Assembly: GCA_016303095.1 (NCBI GenBank)
Contig: JAEDMH010000013.1
Location: forward strand, 1 to 25,563
Length of the DNA: 25,563 nucleotides
Direction of reading: 5' to 3'
Origin: Lentisphaeria bacterium
GTDB lineage: Bacteria > Verrucomicrobiota > Lentisphaeria > Oligosphaerales > Oligosphaeraceae
In this document: piece by piece, positions 16,867 through 24,939 of the stretch
Layout: every line of letters starts with the position of its first letter
How positions within the stretch are numbered: the stretch's first letter is position 1
Notes under the pieces: model-generated
The model's input: only the letters and a program-made list of their open reading frames with translations
Told to the model about the DNA's origin: nothing
Databases searched by the model: none
Program-made: the position numbers and the translations under genes

Positions 16867-18411
16867 ATGGCTTGCCCCTCCCGCGATTTCCTGAAACGCG
16901 ATGACATTCGCGGCCTCTTCCCCAGTCAGCTCAACGGCGAAAGCGCCCGGCGCCTGGGGAAGGCGGTCTGCGAGCTTCTTCAGAGCAAAGGGAGCCCCCA
17001 TCCCATTCTGGTGGTGGGCCATGACTGCCGTCGGGGCAACAGGGAGATTTCCCAAGGGTTGTCCCTGGGATTTTGGGAGGCGGGGGGAGAGTGCCGCCAA
17101 GCGGGGCTTGTCTCCACGGAGCACATCTACTACCTTTGCGGGGAGGAGGCCGAGAAGTACACCGCCGGCGCCATGGTCACCGCTTCCCACAATCCCCGGG
17201 AATACAATGGAATCAAGTTTGTCCACTCCGGGTGCCGCCCCTTCTCCCCTGAGGATCTGGCCTTCCTGGGGCAGCGGGCGGATCAGCTATACACCGAGGA
17301 TGCCCCCGCCGCTCTGGATCCCCAGCGCTATGCCCGGCACCTCTTCTCGCTGGCCGGGCTTGCGGAACTGCCCGATGCCCCGGAACGCCCCCTGAAACTG
17401 CTGGTGCTCGCGGGCAATGGCATGGGACAGGTGGCCTTTGCCTCCCTTGCCGAGCTTCTGGCCTCCAAAGGGATCCAGACCCTCTTCCGGGAGGGACGCC
17501 CCAATGGAGACTTCCCCCATGGCGTCCCCAATCCTCTGCTGCCCGACTTCATGGAACGCCTGGGAAAGCAAGTCCGTCAAGAAAAAGCAGACCTGGGCAT
17601 TGGATTTGACGGGGATGCCGACCGGGCGGGATTCACCGACGAAACCGGCGCCGTCATTCTGCCCTCCCAGGTTCTGGCTCTCATCGCCCAGGAAAAACTG
17701 GCCCGCCAGAAAAAGGGCGTCCCCGGGGAGCGCCCCGTCATCATGAAAAATCTCTGCTGCTCCCAGCTGCTGGAGGAGCTGTTTCCCCAGGACGGCCCTG
17801 TGGAACTGGTGGAGACCCCCGTGGGCCATGGGCGCATCAAGCAGCTGATGCGAGGGGAAGCCTTCCGGCAAAGAGTGATCTTCGCCGGAGAACACTCCGG
17901 CCACTACTTCTATCCCGAGTTCCATTCGGTGGACAGCGGAGTCCTTACCACATTGTACATGGTCGGCCTGGTGCGACGCAGCCAGCTTCAGGGACTTTCC
18001 CTCTCCCGTCAATTGGCTCCTTGGCGTGTCCGCTTCTCCTGGTCCGGAGAATTGAACTACCAAATGGAAAGCACGGAGGCCACCCGCCAGGCCATGGCGA
18101 AGGTGGCCAAGGCCATGGAGGAGAGAGGAGGCGGATGCCGTCGGGAAGTGCGCTTCGACGACACCCTTCAGGCCCAGCGGGTCTATTCCTCTTCCCTGCC
18201 CTACGATCCCCAGAGTCTGGGGGCCCCGGACCTGAAATTCCACTTCTCCCAAGGGGATGACGGCTGGTGGTTTGTGCTGCGCCCCTCCGGAAACGAACCG
18301 AAATTGCGCCTCAATGTGGAGGCCTGGGGCCGCGAGGCCGCCCGCCAGTGCCAGGATAAGGTGCAGGCCCTAGAAGCGCTCCTCTTGGCTTCCGGCGCCC
18401 AAAAGGCATAG
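16867..18411 (+). CDS. Phosphoglucomutase/phosphomannomutase
   Basis: A 514-residue alpha-D-phosphohexomutase that moves phosphate between C6 and C1 of a hexose (glucose, mannose or a related sugar). All four family motifs are present: the phosphoserine loop TASHNP (105-110), the metal loop DGDADR (248-253), the sugar-binding GEHSGH (341-346) and the phosphate-binding RPSGNEPKLR (472-481). GEHSGH is typical of the PMM/PGM group with broad sugar choice. The leader is C-rich with no Shine-Dalgarno sequence, and translation may be coupled to the upstream gene, whose stop is 16 bases away. hisI follows after 33 bases. Which hexose is the main substrate cannot be told from sequence. Confidence 0.93.
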   Translation: MACPSRDFLKRDDIRGLFPSQLNGESARRLGKAVCELLQSKGSPHPILVVGHDCRRGNREISQGLSLGFWEAGGECRQAGLVSTEHIYYLCGEEAEKYTAGAMVTASHNPREYNGIKFVHSGCRPFSPEDLAFLGQRADQLYTEDAPAALDPQRYARHLFSLAGLAELPDAPERPLKLLVLAGNGMGQVAFASLAELLASKGIQTLFREGRPNGDFPHGVPNPLLPDFMERLGKQVRQEKADLGIGFDGDADRAGFTDETGAVILPSQVLALIAQEKLARQKKGVPGERPVIMKNLCCSQLLEELFPQDGPVELVETPVGHGRIKQLMRGEAFRQRVIFAGEHSGHYFYPEFHSVDSGVLTTLYMVGLVRRSQLQGLSLSRQLAPWRVRFSWSGELNYQMESTEATRQAMAKVAKAMEERGGGCRREVRFDDTLQAQRVYSSSLPYDPQSLGAPDLKFHFSQGDDGWWFVLRPSGNEPKLRLNVEAWGREAARQCQDKVQALEALLLASGAQKA

Positions 18412-18444
18412 CATACCCCTCCTTCCCTCTCTTCTGCTTCTCTC

Positions 18445-18846
18445 ATGCTTCAACTCGACTTCCAAAAAAATCCCGACGGCCTCGTCCCTGCCATCGTCCA
18501 GGATGGAAAAACTGGACAAGTCCTCATGCTCGCCTATCTCAATCAGGAGGCCTGGGAGCTATGCCAAAAGACCGGTCTGGGCACTTATTGGTCCCGTTCC
18601 CGCCAAGAAATCTGGGTCAAGGGAAAAACCTCCGGCAATCTCCAGAAGATTCAGGAGATTCGGGTGGATTGCGATTTGGACACCGTGATTCTCAAGGTGG
18701 AGCAGGTGGGCGGAGCCGCCTGCCACGAAGGCTATCCCAGCTGCTTCTTCCGAAAGCTGAACCCCGATGGCACGCTGACGGTGGTGGAGGAACGAGTCTT
18801 CTCCCCGGAAAAAGTCTACGCTCCCAAGCCCCCCTCGCAGTCCTAG
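18445..18846 (+). CDS. hisI: Phosphoribosyl-AMP cyclohydrolase
   Basis: A 133-residue enzyme opening the purine ring of PR-AMP, the third step of histidine synthesis. The family signatures are clear: MLAYLNQEAW near residue 28, YWSRSRQEIWVKGKTSGN (48-65), the metal-binding DCDLDT (Asp75, Cys76, Asp77, Asp79) and the zinc-site Cys93 and Cys100 in ACHEGYPSC. It is stand-alone, without the HisE pyrophosphatase fused to it in enterobacteria. No other his gene lies in the window. It ends the same-strand run that starts at 14775. Its leader is almost pure C/T with no Shine-Dalgarno sequence. Confidence 0.95.
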   Translation: MLQLDFQKNPDGLVPAIVQDGKTGQVLMLAYLNQEAWELCQKTGLGTYWSRSRQEIWVKGKTSGNLQKIQEIRVDCDLDTVILKVEQVGGAACHEGYPSCFFRKLNPDGTLTVVEERVFSPEKVYAPKPPSQS

Positions 18847-18868
18847 CCCCCCGACCCTGGGGAGCGCG

Positions 18869-18980
18869 CACGGAACAAAGAGGGATATTTCCCAAGGCGC
18901 ACCCAGAATCCCCGGCAGGCCGAGAGAGAGAGAAACCATAGAGGGGCGGCCTGCTGCCCATGCTCGCTCCATGTTCCGTG
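18869..18980 (-). ncRNA. Candidate structured RNA closed by a 9-bp helix
   Basis: CACGGAACA (18869-18877) pairs perfectly with TGTTCCGTG (18972-18980). Inside, GCAGGCCG (18915-18922) pairs with CGGCCTGC (18947-18954), and GGGATATTTCCC (18882-18893) forms a small hairpin. A minus-strand TATAAT 63 bases upstream could drive it, giving an RNA of roughly 165 bases. No 3' U-tract is seen and I cannot place it in a known RNA family, so the strand and its being transcribed are inference. Confidence 0.3.
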
Positions 18981-19042
18981 AATAACTTGATGGCAAAAGA
19001 ACGCCACGCCGTGGAAAAGACGCGGGGGCGCCTTGTTATATC

Positions 19043-19048
19043 ATTATA
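19043..19048 (-). promoter_or_regulatory. Perfect TATAAT -10 on the minus strand
   Basis: The plus-strand ATTATA is a consensus -10 read leftward, about 25 bases beyond the terminator of the preceding minus-strand transcript. The -35 position (TAAACT at 17-base spacing) is weak. Confidence 0.35.
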
Positions 19049-19072
19049 TCTCCTTGCACTGCAATAGTTTAT

Positions 19073-19129
19073 AAAAAAAACCAGGCGAACCTTCAAAAAA
19101 GCAAGAGAGGCTCTTGAAGGCCGCCTGGT
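19073..19129 (-). terminator. Rho-independent terminator, minus strand
   Basis: Read on the minus strand, ACCAGGCG then CCTTCAA pairs with TTGAAGG then CGCCTGGT (plus-strand hairpin 19080-19129) and is followed directly by eight T residues. One or two bulged bases interrupt a 15-bp stem. It is the clearest terminator in the window and ends the leftward FKBP/ThuA transcript. Confidence 0.88.
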
Positions 19130-19159
19130 CGGGAACCTTGGAACGCCGTTAAGGCTTAG

Positions 19160-19320
19160 GGGGAGTTACAACTCTCCCCGGATCAGCAAGCGTCCCACAT
19201 GCCACCAGCAAAAGCCGGTGGAAAGAATAATCACCGTGGCGATCATAGCTCCAAAGCCAGGGGTATCGCCCTGGCTCCTCCAGCGTCATCCGTCTTCCCT
19301 ACCCTGCCGTCAGAGCAGGG
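19160..19320 (-). other. Row of four hairpins before the terminator
   Basis: Perfect or near-perfect stems follow one another: CCCTGC/GCAGGG (19302-19320), AGCCAGGG/CCCTGGCT (19255-19276), CCACCAGC/GCCGGTGG with an AAAA loop (19202-19221) and GGGGAG/CTCCCC (19160-19179). With the terminator they make a long folded 3' region or a separate small RNA. Confidence 0.4.
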
Positions 19321-19428
19321 GGACGGCGGGAAAGAACGCCTCCGCCCGTTCCCGACGGCGGCTGTTCCCTGTCCATTCTGCGGCATGCAGCGAGAAAGGA
19401 GGGGAAAGGGAGAGAACGGGGGAGAGGA

Positions 19429-19881
19429 TCAACAGGATGCTATGAACGGGGGAAAAGGTCCGGCGCGTACGGGGAGGCTGCGGGTGCCCTCCACCCTTCG
19501 GAGCGTGTCTTTCTTCCAACGGATGGAGGGGGAGAGAGGGGAGGCAGATTCCGTCGAAAGCGCCAAGGGGAGGCCGCCCCGGGGCATCCAGGAGGAGCCG
19601 AACAGGGGCGCGCGTTTTCGGGGAACGGGAGGCGGGGAAAGGCGGCGGGCCTTGTCCTGCTGTTGGCGCAGAGCGCAGGGCGGCCGTTCGGGGTAGCCCG
19701 GGCGCAGGGCAAGTCTCTCCTGCCGGGGAGACTCCTCCAGAGAATGTGCCCTTTGTCGGAGAGAGGCGAACCGGTTGGCGTGGGCCGAGGAAGAAGAGAG
19801 ACAGAAAAGGAGCAGGAGAAGGAGAGCGCACAATCTCTCCTTCTTGCGTCTTCTCCCTTTGCCTGCTCCTGGGAATCTCAT
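19429..19881 (-). CDS. Possible small secreted protein (doubtful)
   Basis: A 150-residue open frame, 51 bases downstream of the ThuA-like gene on the same strand. It starts with a textbook-looking signal peptide: a basic n-region (GKGRRRKKER), a Leu-rich core and an AHA cleavage site near residue 35. The rest is Arg/Pro/Ser-rich without a recognised domain. Against it: the Leu run comes from a simple CT-repeat tract, no ribosome-binding site is evident, and other frames over the same DNA are also open. A separate hydrophobic 26-residue frame (19166-19246) lies further down in another frame, so a decayed membrane-anchored protein is another reading. Confidence 0.3.
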   Translation of the reverse strand: MRFPGAGKGRRRKKERLCALLLLLLFCLSSSSAHANRFASLRQRAHSLEESPRQERLALRPGYPERPPCALRQQQDKARRLSPPPVPRKRAPLFGSSWMPRGGLPLALSTESASPLSPSIRWKKDTLRRVEGTRSLPVRAGPFPPFIASC

Positions 19882-19932
19882 GGTCGTCTCTTCTTGCCCC
19901 CGGGGAGGCGCCGCCGGGGACCCATAGGGTGG

Positions 19933-20721
19933 TTACACGGACTTATGCAGGGCGCTGGTATCCACCTTGGCCAGAGGATTCTCGGTGTAGATCTTCTCGT
20001 GTCCCTCCCGGATGAACTCGTTCCAGGGTTCCCGGTAGACTTCCGGGGCCGCCCAGCGGACGGCGTTCCCCAAAATCTTCTGGACATTCTCGTCGTGGTA
20101 GATGGGGAAGGTTTCGTGGCCGGGGGAGAAATAGAAGATTTTTCCATTGCCCCGGAGGAAGGTCACGCCGCTGCGGAAGACATTGCCTCCCTCGTACCAA
20201 GAGAGGAAGAGAACCTTCCCGTCATCGGGAATGTCAAAGCTCTCCCCATACATCTCCGTATGGGGAAGGACAAAGGTTTCGGGCACGCCCTCGTAGATGG
20301 GATGGCGGCGGGCCACTTTCCAGATGCGCTCCTTCTCCCCCACTTCCCGCCAATGGAGGGAGCAGGTGGTGCCCATCAGCCGCTTGAAGATCTTGGAGTA
20401 GTGGCCGGAGTGCATGACAATCAGCCCCATGCCCGAAAGCACCCGGGCCTGAATCCGATCCACCAGGGCATCCTCCACCCGGGCATGGGCCGCATGCCCC
20501 CACCACATCAGCACATCGGTGTTCTCCAGCACCTCCTGGGGAAGCCCCTGTTCCGGCATATCCAAGGACACCGCACGGATTTCCAGATCCTCCGCCTGCA
20601 GGGCTTCCTTCAGATAGTTGTGGATGCCGTGGGGATAGAAGCTGCGGCAGAGATCCCCCAGGGCGCTCTCCTCCGTCTCGTGGACATTTTCATTCCAGAT
20701 GGTGACACGAATCTTTTTCAT
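19933..20721 (-). CDS. ThuA-like (trehalose utilisation) domain protein
   Basis: A 262-residue protein of the ThuA-like group, a class I glutamine amidotransferase-like fold. The N-terminus (KIRVTIWNEN), the YPHGIH segment, the WWGHAAH segment and the SGHYSK region match the bacterial ThuA proteins annotated for trehalose use. The GHETFPIYHDENVQKILGNAVRW segment near residue 210 is the family's C-terminal signature. The start at 20721 fits the family; a Met six codons earlier is open but unlikely, and GAGG lies 9 bases before the chosen start. It lies 63 bases after the FKBP gene on the same strand. ThuA proteins are linked to disaccharide metabolism, but their reaction is unsettled, and no trehalose genes are nearby. 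Confidence 0.88.
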   Translation of the reverse strand: MKKIRVTIWNENVHETEESALGDLCRSFYPHGIHNYLKEALQAEDLEIRAVSLDMPEQGLPQEVLENTDVLMWWGHAAHARVEDALVDRIQARVLSGMGLIVMHSGHYSKIFKRLMGTTCSLHWREVGEKERIWKVARRHPIYEGVPETFVLPHTEMYGESFDIPDDGKVLFLSWYEGGNVFRSGVTFLRGNGKIFYFSPGHETFPIYHDENVQKILGNAVRWAAPEVYREPWNEFIREGHEKIYTENPLAKVDTSALHKSV

Positions 20722-20784
20722 GGTTGTTGCCTCACGCAAGAAACGAGAACTAGAAAAGAAGGGAACTTCCCCTCACTTGGAACA

Positions 20785-21438
20785 TTAGCGGATATCCAGA
20801 AGCTCCACGTCGAAGACCAGAGTGGCCTGGGGAGGAATGACGCCGCCGGCGCCCGCTTCCCCATAGCCCAGCTCCGGAGGAATCACCAAGGTGGCCTTGC
20901 CCCCCACGCCGATGCACTGCATCCCCTCCGTCCAGCCAGGAATCACCCGGTTCAAGGAGAACTCCAGGGGCTCGCCCCGATCCACAGAAGAATCGAAGAC
21001 CGTGCCATCAATGAGACGTCCCGTGTAATGCACCTTCACCACATCGGAGGCCTTGGGACGGCGGGCAGGATCCCCCGGCTCCATCACCAGAATCTGGAGT
21101 CCCGAGGGACGGGTCTCCACGCCGGGACGCGCCCCGAACTCCTGACGGTAAGCCTCTCCCTCCGCCTGGTTCTTCTCCCCGCCTTGGGCACTGTGGCAAT
21201 CTCCGTGGCAATCCCCGCAATCCCCGTGGCATCCGCTATGCTCCATGGAGTGGAAGAGCTTCTCCAGGAGAGCCATGCATTCCTCCTGGGGAACCTGGGG
21301 ATCGCGCCCCTCCATCATGTCCCGAATCCCCTCCGTCAGGGCATGGAGATCCAAGTCCACAGGAAAGCGGGAGAGTTGGGCGCCCATATTGAGTCCCAGG
21401 GCATAGGAGGACTTTTCGTTGTCAGTCTGCAGAGCCAT
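20785..21438 (-). CDS. FKBP-type peptidyl-prolyl isomerase with Cys/His-rich insert
   Basis: A 217-residue FKBP-type prolyl isomerase of the FkpA/Mip group. Residues 1-60 match the N-terminal dimer domain (SYALGLNMGAQL) and residues about 112-217 the catalytic FKBP domain, with VKVHYTG, GTVFDSS, VIPGWTEGM and IPPELGYGE. Between them, residues 63-82 are a Cys/His cluster (His63, His67, Cys70, His71, Cys74, Cys77, His78, Cys81, His82) containing two CHGDC repeats. Mip-type proteins are normally exported, but no signal peptide is seen from this start, so a cytoplasmic role is likely. The ATG at 21438 matches the family start; an open frame further upstream is low-complexity. The cluster recalls the metal-binding tail of SlyD but is placed differently. 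It is first in a leftward operon with the ThuA-like gene. Confidence 0.93.
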   Translation of the reverse strand: MALQTDNEKSSYALGLNMGAQLSRFPVDLDLHALTEGIRDMMEGRDPQVPQEECMALLEKLFHSMEHSGCHGDCGDCHGDCHSAQGGEKNQAEGEAYRQEFGARPGVETRPSGLQILVMEPGDPARRPKASDVVKVHYTGRLIDGTVFDSSVDRGEPLEFSLNRVIPGWTEGMQCIGVGGKATLVIPPELGYGEAGAGGVIPPQATLVFDVELLDIR

Positions 21439-21924
21439 GATACGGGGGAAAAGGAAGAGAAGTAAGGATGGGAACGCCTCTCTTCCCCAGGGCAAAAAAC
21501 GGCGTGCCGGGTTCCTGCCTCCGGAGGGAGAGGAGAAGCGGTGCTTACTGTAATCCCTCCCTCCCCTCCCACCCTGCCCTTGCAAGGAGAAAAATGCCCC
21601 CGATCTCCCTGGAAAAGACGCCAATCCCGGAGGGGGACAAGACGCCGAATACACCTTATGTTATCCGCCCTTTTGCGTTGGAGCGACAAGACTTAAGGCG
21701 TGGCGACCTCGTTCTTCCCGCCCTCCCATTCCCTAGGAAGGCAAGGGGATTCCCCATCATCCCGACGGGAGGGAATTTTTTCCAGGTCCAGGATGGTATA
21801 GAAAAGGGAACCCCATCTTCCCTGAACGCCAGGGTCGGGAGGGCGGCGCTCCTCCGACCTTCTGGCCTGATGACGGCCCTGTCTTTCCTTCTCTTCCCCC
21901 CAGAGAGCCTCCTTTTTTCTCCCC
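21439..21924. other. Divergent promoter region between FKBP gene and trkA
   Basis: No gene is supported in these 486 bases. A weak minus-strand promoter for the FKBP operon can be drawn: TTGTCG (21684-21689) and GATAAC (21660-21665) at 18-base spacing, each matching 4 of 6 consensus bases. The trkA side ends in a C/T-rich leader of about 50 bases with no Shine-Dalgarno sequence. Confidence 0.35.
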
Positions 21925-23277
21925 ATGAACATCATCATTATTGGCGCAGGAGAACTTGGCCAGCTTGTGGCCGCCAAACTCTGCTCTTTGAACCACGATG
22001 TGGTCGTGGTGGACACCAATCCGGAGAATCTGGAAGCGGCCAGCGAGTCCCTGGACACCGGGTTGCTGGTGGGCTCCGCCACGGACGTGGAGGTGCTCAA
22101 GCGGGCGGGGGCCAAGGATGCGGATCTCCTGCTGGCCCTCTCCGGGGACGAGCCCTCCAATGTGCTGGCCTGCGCCATCGCCAAGCGACTGGGCACAAAA
22201 AAGGCCATCTGCCGGGTCTTCTCCCGCCACCTCTTCTCCCAGGCGGACGGCATCACTCCAGCCTCCTTCCATATCGACCACGTCTTCTCCCCCATCGAGG
22301 AAAGCGTGGAGATGATCTACAGCATCCTCCAAAATCGGATCCTCCAGCAGCGGATCACCTTCCAGAATCCCGATGCCTTGGTGGATGTGGTGAACATTCC
22401 CCTGAACTGCGCCTTGGCGGGGGTGCCCATCCGCAGCTTCTCCGAGGAAGAGACCCTGAAGAAGGTGCGCCTGGCCGCCATCATCCGGAAACGGGAGCTG
22501 ATCGTTCCCCACGGAGACACGATCCTCATGCCCGGCGACAAGCTCTATGTGGCGGGCCGGGAGGAGAATGTCACCGCCTTTGTGGAGTGGCTTTCCCACG
22601 ACAGAAGCGTCCCCCTGGAGAGCATTGTGGTGGCCGGCCTGAGCCCCATCGCCCAGCGCCTCCTCCTCCGGCTCCAGAGCCAGGGCCTGAAAATCCGGAT
22701 CATCGAGCAGGACCGGGAGAAGGCCGAGAAGGTGCTGGAGGAGCTTCACCAGGGAAACCCCCTGGTCTTCCAGGGGGAAATCACCAATCCCGACATCCTG
22801 TCCGAGGCGGATGTGGACAGCTGCGATGTGTTCGCCGCCCTCTCCTCCCGGGACGAAAACAACATTCTGGCCTGCCTGTTGGCCTCCCGCCTGGGAGCGA
22901 AGAAGGTCATCGCCCTCACCAGCACGGCGGAATACATGGACATCCTGCCCTCTTTGGAGCAGGCGGGATGCTGGTTCAACACCACCCAGATTGCCGCCAA
23001 CGGAGCCCTGCGCCTCCTTTCCAACCAGACCATCCGGGTGGATCCCGAGCTGCGGGCCTTGAACGCCCGGATCGTGGAATTGATCCTCACGGAAAAATCC
23101 GCCTTTGTGGGAAAGAGAATCATGGACTGCGGCCTTCCCCAGGGCTTCCTCATCGCCTTGACCCTTCGGGGAGACCAGGTCATCACCCCCACCGGCGACA
23201 CGGTCAATCAGGCGGGAGATCAGTGGATTGTCTTCACCGGCTCCGCCGAACTCCAACAGGTCCGCCGACACATCTAG
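21925..23277 (+). CDS. trkA: Trk potassium uptake NAD-binding subunit TrkA
   Basis: A 450-residue cytoplasmic regulator that gates the TrkH potassium channel. It has two RCK units in tandem. The first starts with a complete Rossmann motif GAGELG (7-12) and the ribose-binding Asp30 (VVVVD), followed by its TrkA-C domain (about 135-218, with PHGDTILMPGDKLYV). The second (about 230-345) has a degenerate nucleotide loop, AGLSPIA, lacking the usual glycines, and ends in a second TrkA-C domain (about 365-450). Such asymmetry is common in full-length TrkA. trkH follows after 12 bases, confirming the pairing. The start is the first codon giving the Rossmann strand and is preceded by a C/T-rich leader. 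Confidence 0.95.
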   Translation: MNIIIIGAGELGQLVAAKLCSLNHDVVVVDTNPENLEAASESLDTGLLVGSATDVEVLKRAGAKDADLLLALSGDEPSNVLACAIAKRLGTKKAICRVFSRHLFSQADGITPASFHIDHVFSPIEESVEMIYSILQNRILQQRITFQNPDALVDVVNIPLNCALAGVPIRSFSEEETLKKVRLAAIIRKRELIVPHGDTILMPGDKLYVAGREENVTAFVEWLSHDRSVPLESIVVAGLSPIAQRLLLRLQSQGLKIRIIEQDREKAEKVLEELHQGNPLVFQGEITNPDILSEADVDSCDVFAALSSRDENNILACLLASRLGAKKVIALTSTAEYMDILPSLEQAGCWFNTTQIAANGALRLLSNQTIRVDPELRALNARIVELILTEKSAFVGKRIMDCGLPQGFLIALTLRGDQVITPTGDTVNQAGDQWIVFTGSAELQQVRRHI

Positions 23278-23289
23278 CCCCCTTTGCCC

Positions 23290-24939
23290 ATGAACTCCCG
23301 CAGCGTCCTCTTCACCACCTCGGCTCTCATGTTCATCCTAGGCATGGGCATGATGGCCGCCATCGCCGTCGGCTGGCACCAGGGAGACTCCCTCCTCGCC
23401 CTTCGCGGCTTCCTGGGCAGCGCCGCCATCTGCTTCACCTGCAGCCTGATCGCCGCCCACCTCTCCCGACGCCCCTGGAGCATCAACCAGGTGCGAAACT
23501 CCCTGCGCTACGGCTTCCTCACCATCTCCCTGGCCTGGTTCTCCTCCATCCTCCTGGGCGCCCTCCCCTTCGTGCTGTGCTGCCACCTGCCCCTGCCCGA
23601 CGCCATCTTCGAGACCGCCTCCGGCCTGAGCACCACCGGGGCCTCCATTCTGGACGCCACAACAAAATTGCTGGGAGGCAAGAGGCTAGCCGGAGGGCTG
23701 GCCGCCCTGCCCCAGGCCATCCTCTTCTGGCGACAGCTGCTGAACTGGTTCGGGGGCATCGGGTTTGTCATGTTTGCCCTGCTCCTGCTGCCCGCCCTGG
23801 GAGGCGGCAAGCAGCTCTACAACGCGGAGGTTCCCGGGCTGAAGAACATCTTCGACCAAGTCTCTCCCCGCATTGCCTCCACGGCCCGGATCATGCTGGG
23901 ATGCTACGTTCTATGGACCGCCATCGTGATTTTGGCCTACCGCCTGGGAGGCATGGACTCCCTCTACGACGCCGTCTGCCATGCCTTTTCCACGGTGGCC
24001 ACGGGAGGCTTTTCCCCCTATCCGGAAAACTTCGCCCATTTCCCCCGGCCTCTCACCCAATGGCTTTGCACGGCAGGCATGCTCTTCAGCTCCCTGAACC
24101 AGGTCCTCATGGTGAAACTCCTCTTCCACCGCCAATTCGCCTACCATCGGGACGAGGAGACCCGGGTCTTCTTTGCCATCGTCCTGGCCTCCATCCTCCT
24201 GATCCTCTGGCAGATTCCCCAGCCCGGCGACTTCTCCATCACCGCCCTGGACGGCACCCCCATGCCCAAAGGGTGGGAAACCACCGTGCGCACCGTGGCC
24301 TTCCACGTGGCCGCCATCATCAGCACCACAGGCTTCGGCACGGCCGACTACACCCAGTGGGGCATTCCCTGCCTTCCCCTGGTCATCCTCTTCCTTCTGA
24401 TTGTGGGGGGATGCGGAGGCTCCACCGCCGGGGGCATGAAGCTCACCCGCCTCATTGTGGTCTTCAAGCAGAGCATGGGAGAGATCCGGCGGAAGATCTT
24501 CCCCCACCTGCTCCCCAATGTCACCCTGAACGGACAGCGGCTGGACATGACCTCCGTCCATCAGTGCATGGCCTTCTTCTTCCTCTACCTCTCCTCCGTC
24601 TTTCTCTGCGCCTTCCTCCTTCCCTTGCTCAGCCCCATCGGGCCGACCGGGGCTCCCCTGGATCTGGAGACCTCCCTCACGGTCGCCCTTTCCTGCCTGA
24701 GCAACGTGGGCCCCGGCCTGGGGCAAATCAGCCCCGCCTACACCTTCGCCGCCTTCTCCGCCCCCGCCAAACTCCTGATGGCCTTCACCATGATTGCGGG
24801 ACGCCTGGAGCTCTACGCCGCCTTTGTCTTGCTCCTCCCCAGTTTTTGGAGCCGCCAGGGACGCAAGCAGGGAACCCGCCTGCGCCCCCTCGCCCCCCGA
24901 ATCGCCCCGCATTTCCCCTCCCCTCGGCACCGCTCTTGA
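23290..24939 (+). CDS. trkH: Trk potassium uptake channel TrkH
   Basis: A 549-residue membrane protein forming the K+ pore. It carries the four pore-loop filters of the SKT superfamily: TTGAS (115-119), VATGGFS (236-242), TTGFGTA (346-352) and NVGPGLG (472-478), each between membrane helices. The GGCGGSTAGGMKLTR segment (373-387) after the third repeat is also typical. Length is slightly above E. coli TrkH (483), mainly from a basic C-terminal tail (SRQGRKQGTRLRP onward). The ATG at 23290 is preferred to a TTG two codons earlier. It sits 12 bases after trkA and 12 before the next gene, so the three are probably co-transcribed. No Shine-Dalgarno sequence is seen, consistent with translational coupling. 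Confidence 0.96.
   Translation: MNSRSVLFTTSALMFILGMGMMAAIAVGWHQGDSLLALRGFLGSAAICFTCSLIAAHLSRRPWSINQVRNSLRYGFLTISLAWFSSILLGALPFVLCCHLPLPDAIFETASGLSTTGASILDATTKLLGGKRLAGGLAALPQAILFWRQLLNWFGGIGFVMFALLLLPALGGGKQLYNAEVPGLKNIFDQVSPRIASTARIMLGCYVLWTAIVILAYRLGGMDSLYDAVCHAFSTVATGGFSPYPENFAHFPRPLTQWLCTAGMLFSSLNQVLMVKLLFHRQFAYHRDEETRVFFAIVLASILLILWQIPQPGDFSITALDGTPMPKGWETTVRTVAFHVAAIISTTGFGTADYTQWGIPCLPLVILFLLIVGGCGGSTAGGMKLTRLIVVFKQSMGEIRRKIFPHLLPNVTLNGQRLDMTSVHQCMAFFFLYLSSVFLCAFLLPLLSPIGPTGAPLDLETSLTVALSCLSNVGPGLGQISPAYTFAAFSAPAKLLMAFTMIAGRLELYAAFVLLLPSFWSRQGRKQGTRLRPLAPRIAPHFPSPRHRS

Larger units (their letters stand above)
18847..19428. other. Convergent non-coding region with structured elements
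   Basis: hisI (plus) and the minus-strand FKBP/ThuA transcript converge here. There is no good gene, but strong secondary-structure signals: nested inverted repeats at 18869-18980, a perfect TATAAT on the minus strand at 19043-19048, a minus-strand terminator at 19073-19129 and four more hairpins between 19160 and 19320. Confidence 0.6.

Noticed and set aside
18869..19036. Naming the folded segment as 6S RNA
   Set aside because: The size is close, but the long, nearly continuous hairpin with a central open bubble that defines 6S RNA cannot be drawn convincingly.
19166..19831. TGA read as an amino acid to join the frames after the ThuA-like gene
   Set aside because: TGA clearly ends the araC-type and serA genes in this window, and there is no selenocysteine context.
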